The notes: generated by a model not told the origin, from the sequence alone. DNA of 64,000 nt from Saturnia japonica (GCA_033032175.1 CM065328.1:6014690-6078689); one strand, 5' to 3'. Shown: positions 33,697-45,560, counted from the first letter of the stretch. Made by a program: numbers and translations.

Positions 33697-36000
33697 GCGC
33701 TTCGGTTACGACTCATTCGGGTCGTACACGAGCTCGACTCCGACCACCGTCCGGTCATCATGCAGCTAGGTCAACCAGACGACTCTAGCCCTCCTTCGGT
33801 CCAAGTGGTTGACTATGCTAAGTTAAAACATTATCTTGCGGACAGGCCGTCCTCGTCCAGTTTAGATAGGATCCCGGACGTATTGGGGTCCGTTGCGGAT
33901 GTAGATCTCGCGAACGATTCCCTGGTCGACCACATGCAGGTCGGCATCGGAGAGGCCTCGAGAGAGGTCGAAGAGGCGAGCGATCGCCGCTTCGTACTCC
34001 CTGCCGACGTGCGGGCGTTGTTGACGGAAAAGAACGCGGCGACTCGTGCGCACGACCACTATCCGACCGAGGAAAACCGCGCACGCTTACGCGCGCTTCA
34101 GAGAGCGGTTAGAGCCCGCATATTAGAACTCAGAAGTCACAGATGGGACGCCCTCGTCGAAGGGCTAAGGCTGTCGCATCTGGCTTACTGGAAACTAGCT
34201 CACAGCCTCAAAATAGAGGCTTCTTATCTTATGCCCCCCCTCGAGAGGGGTCCCGGTATACCACTCGCCTTCGATAGCAGCGACAAGGCGGAGTGCCTCG
34301 CCACTTGTTTGGAGAGCCAGTGCTCTCCGAACAGTGTCGATGCAAATACCGACCGGGTCGAGGGTATCGATGGATGCGTGCGGGAGCTGGATAGGCTCCC
34401 CGCGACAGACTCCCTGTCCCCAGTGACGTCTGAGGAGGTTCTTTCCATTATAAAAAGCCTTAAGCTTAGAAAAGCACCAGGTCCCGACGGGATCAGGAAT
34501 GAAGTACTTAGACTTCTTCCCGATCGCCTCATAGCTCTTTTGGTCTGCATCTTCAATGTAGCCATAGTCCACTGCCATTTTCCAGCCGCCTGGAAAAAGG
34601 CAATAGTCATAGGTATCCGTAAGCCCGGCAAGAGCGCGTCGCTTCCCGACAGCTATCGCCCGATCAGTCTCCTAAATACGTTAGGAAAAATTTACGAGTG
34701 GATCCTTCTGAACCGTCTCAAGCCAGTAATAGAGGAGAAAGACCTCTATCCGCCTGAGCAATTCGGTTTCCGTGCTAGATATTCTTGCACTCATCAAGTG
34801 CACCGCCTCACGGAGCACGTTGCATTTAATTTTGCTGAACTATATAAACCCCGCCGTACACTTGCGGTCTTTTTCGACGTGGCCAAGGCCTTTGATAAGG
34901 TCTGGCACGAGGGATTGATCTACAAGTTGTATCGCTTTGAAGTCCCCGATAGGCTAATTAAAATAATTCGCGACTATCTAACAGATCGCACCTTTCGCTA
35001 TAGAGTGGAAGGTGAATTGTCCACGCCCCGTCCAATACGCTCAGGCGTTCCCCAAGGTTCGATCCTGGCTCCTAGCCTATTTAGCCTGTACGTCAGTGAC
35101 CTACCTCGACTCCCGGAGGTCGAGGTAGGGCTATACGCTGACGATACAGTCATATATGCCTCAGATAGGAATAGATCCGACCTCAGACACAAAGTCCAAC
35201 GCGCCGTGACCACTCTCGGGAAGTGGTTTAACGAGTGGCGAATAGCCGTTAATCCCTCGAAGAGCGCCGCGATGCTCTTCGATGCGGATTCGTCACGGAT
35301 ACCGTGGAAGCTTAAACCTGTTGAGCTCTACGGTAATCCGATTCCTTATGTAAGAGAGACCAAATATCTAGGGGTAACCCTAGATAGTAGGCTCTCTTTT
35401 AGACCTCACATCCGTAAGGTTAGGAACAGGGCCGCGTGGGTCCTGGGCCGGTTGCATCCTCTGTTGTGTTCGGTGAGTAAAATGTCCACGCGACATAAGC
35501 TCACGCTCTACAAGACGTGTATTCGACCAATTTTGACATACAGTTGCGCTGTGTTCGCACATATGTCCGAGTCGAGTTTCAAACGGTTACAATCGATACA
35601 GAATAGGTTTCTCTATCGTCTCACTGGGGCCCCGTGGTATGTTCGAAGCGATGATCTCCATAGAGATATGGAGCTTCCTTCGATACATGCCTACGTTAAA
35701 CAGCTCTCCCGTTCGTATTTCGACACCGCGTCGAACCACGCGAATCCATTAATAAAAACAGCCGCCACTTATGTCCCGGTAACCACGACCATCCGGTGCA
35801 AACGCCGGCCGCGCAATATTTTTATTGATCCCGACGATCACATCGAAAATGCGAATAAATATTACACATCCGTCTCTCCAAACAGAGCGTGCCAGCGCCC
35901 ACGCCCGCGTAACCACCGTTCTCTCCGCAGAGGGCGGGCGGTCAATTTCGCTCCCGCACACCCGTCACGTCCACCCTCTCTAGCGGTAACCCAATCCTAG
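33697..36000 (+). CDS. Jockey pol, partial: endonuclease end plus reverse transcriptase
   Basis: The frame is open from the truncation point and is uninterrupted to TAG 35998-36000. The first residues (HELDSDHRPVI) are the last conserved motif of the apurinic-like endonuclease domain, so the protein once began far upstream; ATG 33760 is internal. Counting from 33760: KAPGPDGI and SYRPISLLN in the 220-310 range, reverse transcriptase catalytic D373 in FFDVAKAFDKVWH, SGVPQGS before the second catalytic pair, YADDT with D461 and D462, and a basic carboxy terminus ending VTQS. It would copy element RNA at a nicked target site. The intact frame suggests recent insertion, but without its promoter and endonuclease this copy is not autonomous. 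Confidence 0.9.
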   Translation, partial: ALRLRLIRVVHELDSDHRPVIMQLGQPDDSSPPSVQVVDYAKLKHYLADRPSSSSLDRIPDVLGSVADVDLANDSLVDHMQVGIGEASREVEEASDRRFVLPADVRALLTEKNAATRAHDHYPTEENRARLRALQRAVRARILELRSHRWDALVEGLRLSHLAYWKLAHSLKIEASYLMPPLERGPGIPLAFDSSDKAECLATCLESQCSPNSVDANTDRVEGIDGCVRELDRLPATDSLSPVTSEEVLSIIKSLKLRKAPGPDGIRNEVLRLLPDRLIALLVCIFNVAIVHCHFPAAWKKAIVIGIRKPGKSASLPDSYRPISLLNTLGKIYEWILLNRLKPVIEEKDLYPPEQFGFRARYSCTHQVHRLTEHVAFNFAELYKPRRTLAVFFDVAKAFDKVWHEGLIYKLYRFEVPDRLIKIIRDYLTDRTFRYRVEGELSTPRPIRSGVPQGSILAPSLFSLYVSDLPRLPEVEVGLYADDTVIYASDRNRSDLRHKVQRAVTTLGKWFNEWRIAVNPSKSAAMLFDADSSRIPWKLKPVELYGNPIPYVRETKYLGVTLDSRLSFRPHIRKVRNRAAWVLGRLHPLLCSVSKMSTRHKLTLYKTCIRPILTYSCAVFAHMSESSFKRLQSIQNRFLYRLTGAPWYVRSDDLHRDMELPSIHAYVKQLSRSYFDTASNHANPLIKTAATYVPVTTTIRCKRRPRNIFIDPDDHIENANKYYTSVSPNRACQRPRPRNHRSLRRGRAVNFAPAHPSRPPSLAVTQS

Positions 36001-36225
36001 GTCCGTTCCTCGGGGTGAAACCCTTGGGTCAGGCAACCGCCCGCGCGATACAAGTGACACTATACGTGCATCACTTAGCTACCTACATACAACACTACAC
36101 ACGTATGAACATACACACGTGCACACCACACAGGTACATAGGTTCTGTGAGGGACCTTTTTTTTTTCTTTTTTTCACGCTAGTTAGTTAGCGCTAGTTAG
36201 TGTAGAAAATATTTCCGATTACTGA

Positions 36226-36285
36226 ATACACATACGCACGGTTCCTTCCTTCCTCCCAGGAGGAAGGGAACGTGCCTATGTGTAT
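36226..36285 (+). other. Long hairpin in the Jockey 3' UTR
   Basis: ATACACATACGCACGGTTCC...TCCTCC (36226-36256) pairs with GGAGGAAGGGAACGTGCCTA...GTAT (36259-36285), an imperfect stem of about 25 bp; the left arm has an extra TTCC. It could be a structure recognised by the reverse transcriptase or only a by-product of pyrimidine runs. Confidence 0.6.
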
Positions 36286-36639
36286 AATTTAGCTAGCTCG
36301 AATCGTAGGTGTAGGGATTCGATTAGATCGCGACCTATTTGCGAACGCGACGACCGCCCGAGCCGAGGTCCGGCCACTTTGGCACCCTCGTGCGAGTCGT
36401 CCACGAAACTTTCGCGGCTGAGTGCCCTCTGCGCTCGCCTCCAAGTCCGGTGAAGCTGTAAAAGCCGCAGCGGCTTTAGGGCCCCTAAGGCTAACAGTGT
36501 AGTCAGATCTAAAAAAAAAAAAAAAAAAAAAAAAACTCGACAGATCAGAAGTTGTCCAGTCGCATCGTTTAATATCCGGAACTAAGAATCCTATTATGAG
36601 GCCTCTTGAAGATCCTTGAATAATATAGGCTTGTTTTAC

Positions 36640-36925
36640 TTTTAGCCCAAGATAGTAACATGCTAAGCCAAGTCCTCCACTAGCATCGGCTAACGATTGC
36701 AGCTGCCGGAACACACCTATTGATGTTTGGTGATAAATTTTCAACTCGAGGGTGGTAGCTAGCCAGGCGGGCATTAGAAAAAGCCCTACCACCATGATAT
36801 GGTTTCATCCATAACGATGTTTTCCTTCACCGAAAGCTCAGGTTCATTGCAGATATTTGAACTCACGTCGACCGACGCGGTGTCCGTACACTTTATCACT
36901 GAGCTATCGTTGCATCAGATTAATA
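36640..36925 (-). mobile_element. SINE3 copy a
   Basis: On the minus strand it starts with a tRNA-like head (GATAGCTCAGTGATAAAGTG, then GTGAGTTCAAAT as B box), followed by the conserved GGTGAAGGAAAACATCGT and TAATGCCCGCCTGGCTAGCT. The copy at 57190-57440 (-) has the same order. The Jockey insertion at 33697 lies in sequence that would otherwise continue this element's tail. Confidence 0.65.
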
Positions 36926-37424
36926 TTGTTATTACCGTATACGAAGTCGAGGATAGTCGCTAGTATAATGTACTACTAGCTGGCAGCCATCCACTTAGCT
37001 GGACGTATTTTTTTTAAATATCGAAATTCTTTATTCAATTTAAAGCCTATTCCACGACATAATCAGCTTCAATATCAAATTCATTCCAGCTTTTTTAGCA
37101 TGATTGACGGACAAATTTTGAAACAAACATATTTTCACATTTTTGTAATACATAAATACTAGCTTTTACTGCGACTTCTAATAAATTACGTCTAGTATTA
37201 AGTGGTCTGTGGCTAACCCGTTGATATTTGTAATCTAAGGTATTTATATATATAACCTTTCTTGGAGAATGTATGCTATGGAATATAATAATACTATCTG
37301 GGTAGATTTGTCAAGATAAACTTGAAAAGAAATACATTATCTAAATATAAATCAATAAAGCTGTTTTTTACACTACAAAGCTGGCAAACAAACTTATGGC
37401 CCGTTCTATGGTAAGTATGCTACG
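36926..37424. other. AT-rich intergenic DNA
   Basis: No feature recognised. Confidence 0.4.
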
Positions 37425-37605
37425 CTGCTATGGACACTTATCACTAGCGCGTTTCCGACCGTGAACCCCCCTGCCGCTAAGAGCTCTGAAAACCCTACTC
37501 ACCACAGTAAAACAAAACACTGGGTTCTTTGGCTGCTATCCTCTGTATGGTGTTGGTATTATACCAGTCGGACTGCCCCGAGTATAGAAAAATCTCTAAA
37601 GAATT
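37425..37605 (+). repeat. Rep-C copy 3
   Basis: CCGTGAACCCCCCTGCC, CTGAAAACCCTACTCACCAC, GGTATTATACCAGTCGGACT and GCCCCGAGTATAGAAAAATC appear in the order seen at 45395-45560. Confidence 0.65.
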
Positions 37606-38084
37606 TTTTCAATACCCTAATTCTTTAAAAATCAATTACCTACTTATATCCATATCATATCATTTTATCAATAATTTAATGCTTAATGTCTGTATTGTAT
37701 TTATTCTAATTCTGTAATAATTCTGTATTGTAATTGTATGTTAGACACTTAAATAAACAGAAATAAGTTGCAAAAATAAACTGGACTTATTATCATTAAG
37801 AAACGTTAAAATAATTTGATTGACGAAGGCGTTACTTTGCGGAAATCCATTATAAATCATTTATGTCATCATTTCGAAATTTATGCCTCGTTGAGGGGTG
37901 AAAGCTGTATAATCTATTGTGGTTGTTTCACATCTCATCTGCAAAATTGTGTTTATTTTTTAAATTATTATTATTTTGCAGGAAACTTACTCGCTAACCT
38001 TTGGGCTAGGTAGGTCGTTGGTTGCTTAGGGACGGTTAACCTTTTTACCGTACCAGTTTTTCACTTTTTGCTTTTTCTTCTTTT
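37606..38084. other. AT-rich intergenic DNA
   Basis: No feature recognised. Confidence 0.4.
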
Positions 38085-38383
38085 CTAACTGACTTCAAAA
38101 AAAAAGGAAGATTCTGATTTTGAATCTACATTTGTTTTTTTTACTGACGACTTAAAGAAAAGACTGGAGGTTACTCGATTCGAATGTATTTTTTTTATGG
38201 ATGTTGTGTCATAACTACTTTTTTTATGACCGATATGTATGATTCTTTTTTTGTTGGATAGGAGATACCTCAAGGGTGGACACCACCTTTTAATTTCATT
38301 GGCATAGGACCTCCAACTTCGAAAATACACCAGAGAACTCAAAATCATAGAAGTTGGTTTTCTTTTTTGTTAAAATTTTTCTT
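38085..38383 (+). repeat. Rep-G copy 4, longest
   Basis: Starts TAACTGACTTCAAAAAAAAA and ends AATCATAGAAGTTGGTTTTC. The first ACTTCAAA/GGAAG/TTCTGATTTTGAAT part is partly duplicated (second start near 38143). Blocks TTGTTGGATAGGAGATACCT and CTCAAGGGTGG match the other copies. Confidence 0.75.
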
Positions 38384-39100
38384 GTTACGATTATATTCAG
38401 ATTCATCTTAACAATGAATAAGAAACGTTTTTTATTGTAGAAAGCTGAACAAACAGCTTTTAATCTGTTTCAGGCAGAAGCAGCAAAGAAGTTTAAGATA
38501 AATTATCAGAAATATCCACCACCATACATTTTCCTTCGCGATGCGACAAATATATATTTACGTACAGCAATACTGCACAACGTATAATCCACCTAACATA
38601 AATTTACTATAACGATAATAATATTAAATAACTACATTATTGATTAAATCATAATTATATTACTATGAACTTAGCGTCTGAGACGCGCGCCTCTCATGAA
38701 TATTGGCTAATTAGCTATCCTATTAACTATGACTAAAACTTATGAGATAAATTTACGGAACTTTAGTTTACGTTTCTAGGAAAAATATATTTTTAATGTA
38801 ATACAATGCTTATTTTTAAAAGTTCTACACCAGATGGCGTAAGAGAGGGGCGAGTGACGCCAGTGTCGGCTCTCATTGAGTTAATTTATAACTAATCAGA
38901 TACGCCACTATGATACGAAATACATACTTTTTTTATGCCTTTTATTACTGTATTATGAAGAAGTTCTTGTGACATAAAACAGCAAATGCGAAGAACATTT
39001 TCGATAAAATTAAATTAAATATAAGTTCTTACTAGTTAATTATTTAAAAATAAAAATTATTTTCGTTTTTAATACGGCATCAATAAACCCGCTACCGAAC
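38384..39100. other. AT-rich intergenic DNA
   Basis: No gene recognised before mariner copy 2. Confidence 0.4.
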
Positions 39101-39102
39101 TA

Positions 39103-40404
39103 CAAGGTGCCCAGAAAGGGTATCGGGTATTTGTTTTCGCGCCATATTCGAAACGGGGCGTCTAAAGGGTGCGGGGAGGGGTTCGTGGCGTCCGCCATTT
39201 TGTGGAGTTTTAGTCACGATGGAACAGTACTCGGGGACGCATCGCGCATTTTGCGTACGAGCGTATTATCGTAATGGTGATTCAATAGTGACTGCTCAAC
39301 GTCTCTATCGTGCGGAATATCGTACACGCCACGCGCCAAGTGACGATAGCATTAGGAAATGGATCAGGATGTTCGAGAATACAGGTGCGACAGTTAAAAT
39401 TCAAAACTTTGGTCGTCCTCGTTCAGTTCGCGATGAAGAAACAATTGAAGAAGTTGAGGCGTCGGTTCGTCAAAATCCGTCTTTATCCATCCGATAGCGA
39501 AGCCAAGCGTTGAACATCAAAAAATCGTCTTTACATTCGATTTTAAAGAAAGACTTACATCTAAAAGCCTATAAAATTCAATTGGTTCAAGAATTGAAGG
39601 ATACGGACTATGCTAATCGACTGAATTTTGCGAACGAAATGCTGCAGCGATTTAACAACTTTAACAACATACTGTTCAGTGACGAAGCAAATTTTCACCT
39701 GAATGGTTATGTTAATAAGCAGAATTGTCGGTACTGGGCAGTGGAGAATCCGAGACGAAAGCATGAACGACCCCTGCATAGCCCAAAGGTCGTTGTTTGG
39801 GCCGCTATGTCTGCTAAAGGCATAATTGGTCCTTATTTTCATGAAGATCAACGAGGCCGAGCAATTAATGTGAATAGTGACCGTTATTGCGATATGTTGC
39901 GAAATTTTTTGGTCCCAGAGTTGCAGGAGTTTGCAGGTTTCAACTCAAGAACGTGGTTCCAGCAAGATGGGGCCACTTGCCATACCTCAAATGACTCAAT
40001 GGAAGTTGTTAACGAATTATTCCCTAATAAAGTCATTTCGCGAAGGGGTAACATCAACTGGCCTCCCAGAAGCCCCGACCTTAGCCCGCTTGACTATTTT
40101 GCATGGGGATACCTTAAAAGTAAGGTTTATCAAACAATCCGACGAATCTAACCCAGTTAAAGCAAAACATCAGGTCAGAAATGGCAGCAATATCGATAGC
40201 TATGTGTCAACGTGTTATCGCCAATCTTCGTTTCCGATTAGAAGAGTGCCAGCAAAGTAACGGTCATCATTTGGATAACATCATCTTTTCCAAATAATTC
40301 TCCAATTCATATGCTAATAATAAACAATAAACTTTTTTATTGCATACAAATAATTTTTGTTTCATTGAACTTACAAATACCCGATACCCTTTCTGGACAC
40401 CTTG
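39103..40404 (+). mobile_element. Mariner copy 2, DD41D (rosa-like)
   Basis: A 1302-bp element flanked by TA (39101-39102, 40405-40406). The 32-bp inverted ends match those of copy 1, with one C for T in the left end. Sequence is nearly identical to copy 1 outside a few positions, so the two derive from a recent common source. Confidence 0.9.
39219..40297 (+). pseudogene. DD41D mariner transposase, nonsense plus frameshift
   Basis: Same layout as copy 1: ATG 39219, helix-turn-helix region, FSDEANFH, FQQDGATCH and LSPLDYF with 41 residues between the last two aspartates. TAG at 39495-39497 replaces the AAG present in copy 1 (IRK to IR-stop). One A is missing in the run near 40131 (CAAACAATCC against CAAAACAATCC in copy 1), which shifts the last ~50 codons. 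The T-run defect of copy 1 is not present here, so the central catalytic region is intact in this copy. Neither copy alone encodes a full transposase. Confidence 0.85.
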
Positions 40405-40406
40405 TA

Positions 40407-42631
40407 TAACTATACAAATATTATTATTATTAATAATCTTTGAGTTCATGAGGTTTAACTTGAGGCCAATTTTAGCACCTTTTAGAAACCCCAACTAATA
40501 TACTAAACCCAAAAACTTGCTTTATTATTAACAAGAGTAATTCTAACGTAACCATTGAAAGGGTTGGGTCTTGAAATACTTACTTGTTCACATAATACAG
40601 ACAACTTAGACATTATCTTACAGATAACATTTCTGTTTTATCTTTCCATTTAGACCGATAAAATTTTAGAATTTTCCGTACTTCGGCTATGATAAGGCAA
40701 TTTAGATAGCTGAACTGCAAATCTAAGTAAATATAAATAAAAGCTAAGAGTTGATGTCTGGATTAAAGGTACGTTACCTTTACGTGCAAATAAAACTTCT
40801 TTGACCGTTTTCTTTTTAATAGTAGCTGAGGAAATTGACGATAATATCCCTGATGGCAAACACAGCGCAATCCAAACACGACAGTGACCACCGAGAGATC
40901 GCGATCTATTGACGATCTCCGCTGTCATACTGGCATACATTAATTTAACTGGTTACGTTACAAGATCCCGAAACGCAACATGTAAAAACAAGTAAGTCAC
41001 TATGACGAACTTTTCACCACATGAATGGCAGTCGCTACCCAGTCGGGCAAAACAATCCTACCACCCCGCTATCAACATTTCCTTATTCGTTGCTCAGCAG
41101 CGTGCACCACGTGTTCTTGAGGTTGGCCTGAGTATATCAACTTTAAAGATGTAATTCGACAACCCTTACACCCTAGAATATAATTTATTTTTTAATTAAA
41201 TTAGCTTTTGTAATGCTTGGTGTAATTTTGAGTGTATGTATTTTATTTGTTTTATATTGTTATCTGCCATCATTTTGGGCATTCTTCCATCTTGTAGTGG
41301 CCTAGAGTCTTTTGTTTATCTCTTTTTTTATAGATAATATTTAAATAAATAAATCGTAATGATAATTAATATGAAATATATCCTATATTATATTATTTAT
41401 TAATAAATTTAATACATCTAAATACTAAAACGACTGACCTATTTAGTTTTAGTATAATCATTATCATATCTAATAATCATTATCAAGATCAAAGAAGTTT
41501 CACTCATTTCGATGGGTTATTTTTTAGTATTACATTTTTCCGCATTACCCATTAAAGTTTCTAAATAATTCAAATATTTCGAAAACGTTCTCATAACTTC
41601 TAAAATATTTGAATGACAATGTATTAGAAAAGGATAGAAGTATCTCATAACACATTTTTCACTCCGATCCACCGCGACCAAACTACCATAGTGCACCATG
41701 CGCGACCCAAGAGTACAACCGCACATAAACGCCATTGATCTGCAGTGAATAGTTTTAGCTGCAGAGTAAAATATAGACACAAACACCTCAATTTTAATAT
41801 ACATAATTATAAATACAGATTTTTTTGTTATACACACATTTTATACATTTCGTTTTGAATTACTAATAATATGGAATATAAATATGAAAAGGGAAATGTT
41901 CCCTTTCTAATGACATCTGAAAGATAAAGAGAAATAAATGAAATGTAATACCTCTTTCTGTGAGACGCATACAAACGTTAAGCATATTTAAAAAATTGGT
42001 CAAAGAATATTATTTGTCTCTATAATATTACATATAATACACCCATACTACCTTTGATTTTCTCCCTGGAAAAAATATCAATCCACAGGTTGACTGAAAG
42101 AAATCATGTTAAGCAAATAACATTTGTTCGATTAGAACTGTAATTAACAGTGTTCAGTACTATTTCAATAAATAAACAAACCAGTCGTTTAAGGTTTTTC
42201 TGTGTCGACCTCACTGACCACCATTTGAATAACTTCGAAGAGAGAGTTAGTAATACTAAGCAGATAAGTTTTAAACGTTTCCCTGACAGTACTTCGAAGC
42301 AGAAATCCGACGCGATTTGAACAGGGTTCTGAGACTTGATTTATTTCGTTTTCAATCGACCTGGTATTTCTCTATGCTTGGAAAATCCAGCGACTGTGTA
42401 ACTTTATCTATAAAGAGTGGAAATGACAAATGTTAATAGGAGATATTTCCTAATATAAGAGATAAAAAAAAAATATATCAAAATAGTTAAAGTAAAGTAA
42501 AATAACATTAAAAATATGTTTAAGTATGTATAAACGAGACATTATAGAGATATTGTGTATTTAATACTATCTCAAATATCCCTATATCTATATATGTATT
42601 AATACGTAAAACAAAAGCTTTCTACCCTTTT
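40407..42631. other. AT-rich intergenic DNA
   Basis: Small frames at 40650-40940 (-) and 41517-41837 (-) show no domain or signal I can name. No shared repeats were noticed. Confidence 0.35.
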
Positions 42632-42829
42632 TAAGCGTATTGCGTGCACGGAAGACTGTGAGATTTGGCATGGTTAATGTTTATATGGAGAAGGAGTGCA
42701 AAAAGCTAAAATTTATCTATAATATCTGTTAAAATAAATAAATTAATACTGCGAATTTTAAAGCATCCAGTGCCATTGAACTTAGACCCCCAAAATATTG
42801 ATGTTGTTACTCAACGAAAAGTGACAGCA
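42632..42829 (-). repeat. Rep-J copy 2
   Basis: Inverted counterpart of 10018-10224; contains GCACGGAAGACTGTGAGATT, GGCATGGTTAATGTTTATAT, GAGAAGGAGTGCA and AAATTAATACTGCGAATTTT. Confidence 0.7.
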
Positions 42830-43534
42830 AGTGATGTAGATAATTGTTTAGGTTCATGAATACTCTTCGCACAGGTCAGCTTCAACTTTTTTGGTTCACA
42901 ATTACTAATGTTTGCCCAATGACTAAATCTAAATAGCTTACAATAGTTACCTATTAATATATTTTTTTTAGTTTATTCAATATTTGTCAAACGATTTTAA
43001 TACACTTTTTTATTTAAAATTATTCAAATCCTATGACGCTCTCAATGATATTGTTTCAAAATTAAAATATATTTTCAATATTTTAATTAATTTTGATAAT
43101 ACATTTTGATGCCGTAAGCAATTAGAAACGTTATTAAAATCACAATGTTTTCATACGTCGTTGAAAAGTTTCAGTCGAAAATTAATTTTCAAAATAAACA
43201 TTACATTCGCAAACACTAAATGGAATTGAATTCTCTCGTTTATTATAGAACAATGCGAAAGCGTGTAAACAAGCTCTTTGTGAGGTCCAGACGTTTTCAA
43301 CCCTCCTTGAGCTTGTTCGACTTTCGCAATTAATCTATAGTAAATTACAGAGGCGCCCTAAAGTTACCATGCTCTCGATGACCCTAGAATCTAAGGTCGG
43401 TCAAGATACAACAGCGAAAAGAAACTCTTTCCTAATATACTTACTTTTTAGAATAACGTTATGTTGTTATATTAAACAAGAATACAGCTCGTTTGAAAAT
43501 AAGCGGTTACTGTAACCTATGGATGCTTAAAACA
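42830..43534. other. Intergenic DNA
   Basis: No feature recognised. Confidence 0.4.
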
Positions 43535-43700
43535 CCAGATTTATCACAAGCCCGTTGCTGACCTTGAACTCTTTTTCCCAAGGAGCCCTGGTAACCCTAC
43601 TCATCGCAGGAAGATAACACAAAGTTGTTTTAGTTGGTTGGAATGAAGGTATTGCACCAGTCGTTCTGGGCCCAAGTAGAGACATATTTTCAAACTGATT
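43535..43700 (+). repeat. Rep-C copy 4, diverged
   Basis: GCTGACCTTGAACTC, GTAACCCTACTCATCGCAGG, GAAGGTATTGCACCAGTCGT and CCCAAGTAGAGACA keep the family order but with more changes than the other copies. Confidence 0.6.
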
Positions 43701-43827
43701 TATCTATGTCCTACATCTCTTAAATACTCAATACAAGTTATACGTCAGCTTTTTTTATCATAAAGACCGAAAATGGTAACAAGTGCTTGGCTAGAAATTT
43801 TCAACTTAAAATTGTTTGGAAGCTAGG

Positions 43828-44182
43828 CAAACGGTTGGACTGATTTTGACGGGACTTTCACTGGTAGATAGCTGAATTTATAGGGAGTAACTTAGGCTAC
43901 TTTTATTTTCAAAAAAGAATTAGGGTTCCGCACAAATAAAAAAACTGGTCATGGTGAATCAATTCGGGTGCATAAATGGCTTACGTGAAGTAAACCATAA
44001 GAGATATAGCAAATTAATGTACTAAACAACTAAAGACCTACAAGACATCTGAAAGAGTATACGTCTATCTTCTAGGAATACCCACAATAAGCATTTTTGT
44101 ATTTAAAATAGCCGGGAGCGGAGGAGCAAGATTCGCGCGGGCATTCTGTAGTCCACGTGAGCGAATTCACGGGCACAGCTAG
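43828..44182 (+). mobile_element. HelA copy 3, 5'-truncated
   Basis: Starts within the element at ACGGTTGGACTGATTTTGAC and runs to CACGGGCACAGCTAG|T at 44182. A CGTGA/TCACG stem precedes the CTAG end by about 10 nt, as expected of a Helitron terminus. Confidence 0.65.
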
Positions 44183-45394
44183 TTATTAATATTTAAGGCA
44201 TAATATCCATATGCTTATTGTTCGAGTGCACTACCAAAGATATCATCACTTCAAATGCGTGTTGATATCTTAATTTATAAATACCAATAATGTTGATTAT
44301 GTAGGTATGTAGAAGGTACCAGTAGAATTAAAACCCCGTTATATGTGTTGTCTCCTTTATCTAAATATTTCTGTCTAAATTTATAGGCCCATTTTCGCTA
44401 GATTTCTCTACAAATTATTTAATTCAGGAAATTGTAAATTCCCTGCAATTGTTATTGAGCGTATTTCAAGTTAAGACAAAGTTAAAGCTTAGTGTTCATT
44501 GTATAATATAGTTTAATGCAAAAGATACAAAAACAAGATCCATCGTTGTCCCTCAAATGTATTATCTATCTTTGTTACACTTGCAATACACACGCCTAAT
44601 GAAATGAACCATACATTACAGAGCACTACAAACCAAAGTCGGTATGTTTTCAAATTTTTTTCTTTTCCGTAAGGCTTTGCAGACATTTAAAACCACTACA
44701 ATAAAATCCCTAACATCATCAAATTAATAGAATATGATGCGCGAGTGGTACAATAGATAAAATAAAATTATTAAGTTAATACCCCGCCTAAATCCAACAC
44801 CAAATAAATAGTGCGACAGACGCAGTTTGTAATTACGCGAAGACATTGAGCCGGGTTAACAAGGCACAGGCGAGCTTTTGAATTCTGTTATATTAGATTT
44901 TGGACTTCGAGGAATTTATATACTGGTTTAAATTTAAATGATCTTTAATCTAATTAAACCGCTATTCGAGGTTGATATATCAAAGTAGAATCACAGATAA
45001 TAATGGTAATAAAATTTTATGAGAAACCATTTGCACAATTTTATCTTACCCTTTTCTTGTTTTATAAAGAAAATTTTTGAAACTATAAAAGTGAGAATAA
45101 TGAAGCCGAATTGTGAACTCCCCGAAACATGTGTATTCATGTGTGTGATTACATTAGTAAATTTGGAATACGAATTACGATTCGTAGAATGTTTGATTTT
45201 AATAGTTTCACTAACGTTTGAGCACATTCTTACCTAAGTGACGACTTGGTTGTATGTTGTAACATACTAAACTCTCAAGTGTAACTGACAGAACCGCAGA
45301 TATTATCTGTTAAGTAATTAAGTAGCAAACAGGACTGCAGTTCTCCTGATGTTGTGTGCACTACAGCCTATGGTTTTTCTTATACAACTAAGGT
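44183..45394. other. AT-rich intergenic DNA
   Basis: Overlapping small frames on both strands at 44991-45237 carry no motif. Nothing else seen. Confidence 0.4.
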
Positions 45395-45560
45395 AGCCTA
45401 TGATAGATATCATTAGCGCGTCTTTCCAACTTTGAACCCCCCTTTCCCCAAAAATCTCTAGAAACTCTACTCACCGCAGGAACACAACACAAGTTTATTT
45501 GGTTTCGATCTTTAGTAGAAAAGAGGTAATACCAGTCGGACTGCCCCGTGTAGATAGATT
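45395..45560 (+). repeat. Rep-C copy 5
   Basis: ATCATTAGCGCGTCTTTCCA, TTGAACCCCCCTTTCCCC, CTACTCACCGCAGGAACACA and TACCAGTCGGACTGCCCCGT appear in family order. Confidence 0.7.

Larger units (their letters stand above)
33697..36535 (+). mobile_element. 5'-truncated Jockey-clade non-LTR retrotransposon
   Basis: A perfect 11-bp target duplication CTCGACAGATC flanks it at 33686-33696 and 36536-36546. The right end is a 24-A tail; the left end falls inside the endonuclease coding sequence, so ORF1 and most of the endonuclease are missing. It begins 66 bp after the copia LTR. The element is strikingly GC-richer than its surroundings. Its last ~90 bp are also found as tail-only copies at 1391-1478 and 6624-6713, and a diverged relative is at 62046-62480 (-). 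Confidence 0.95.

Noticed and set aside
34195..34631. Minus-strand frames inside the Jockey element
   Set aside because: Antisense shadows of the reverse transcriptase frame, favoured by its GC-rich codon use.
36289..36795. 168-codon minus-strand frame
   Set aside because: It runs antisense through the Jockey 3' UTR, its poly-A tail and SINE3, so it is an artefact of insertion boundaries.
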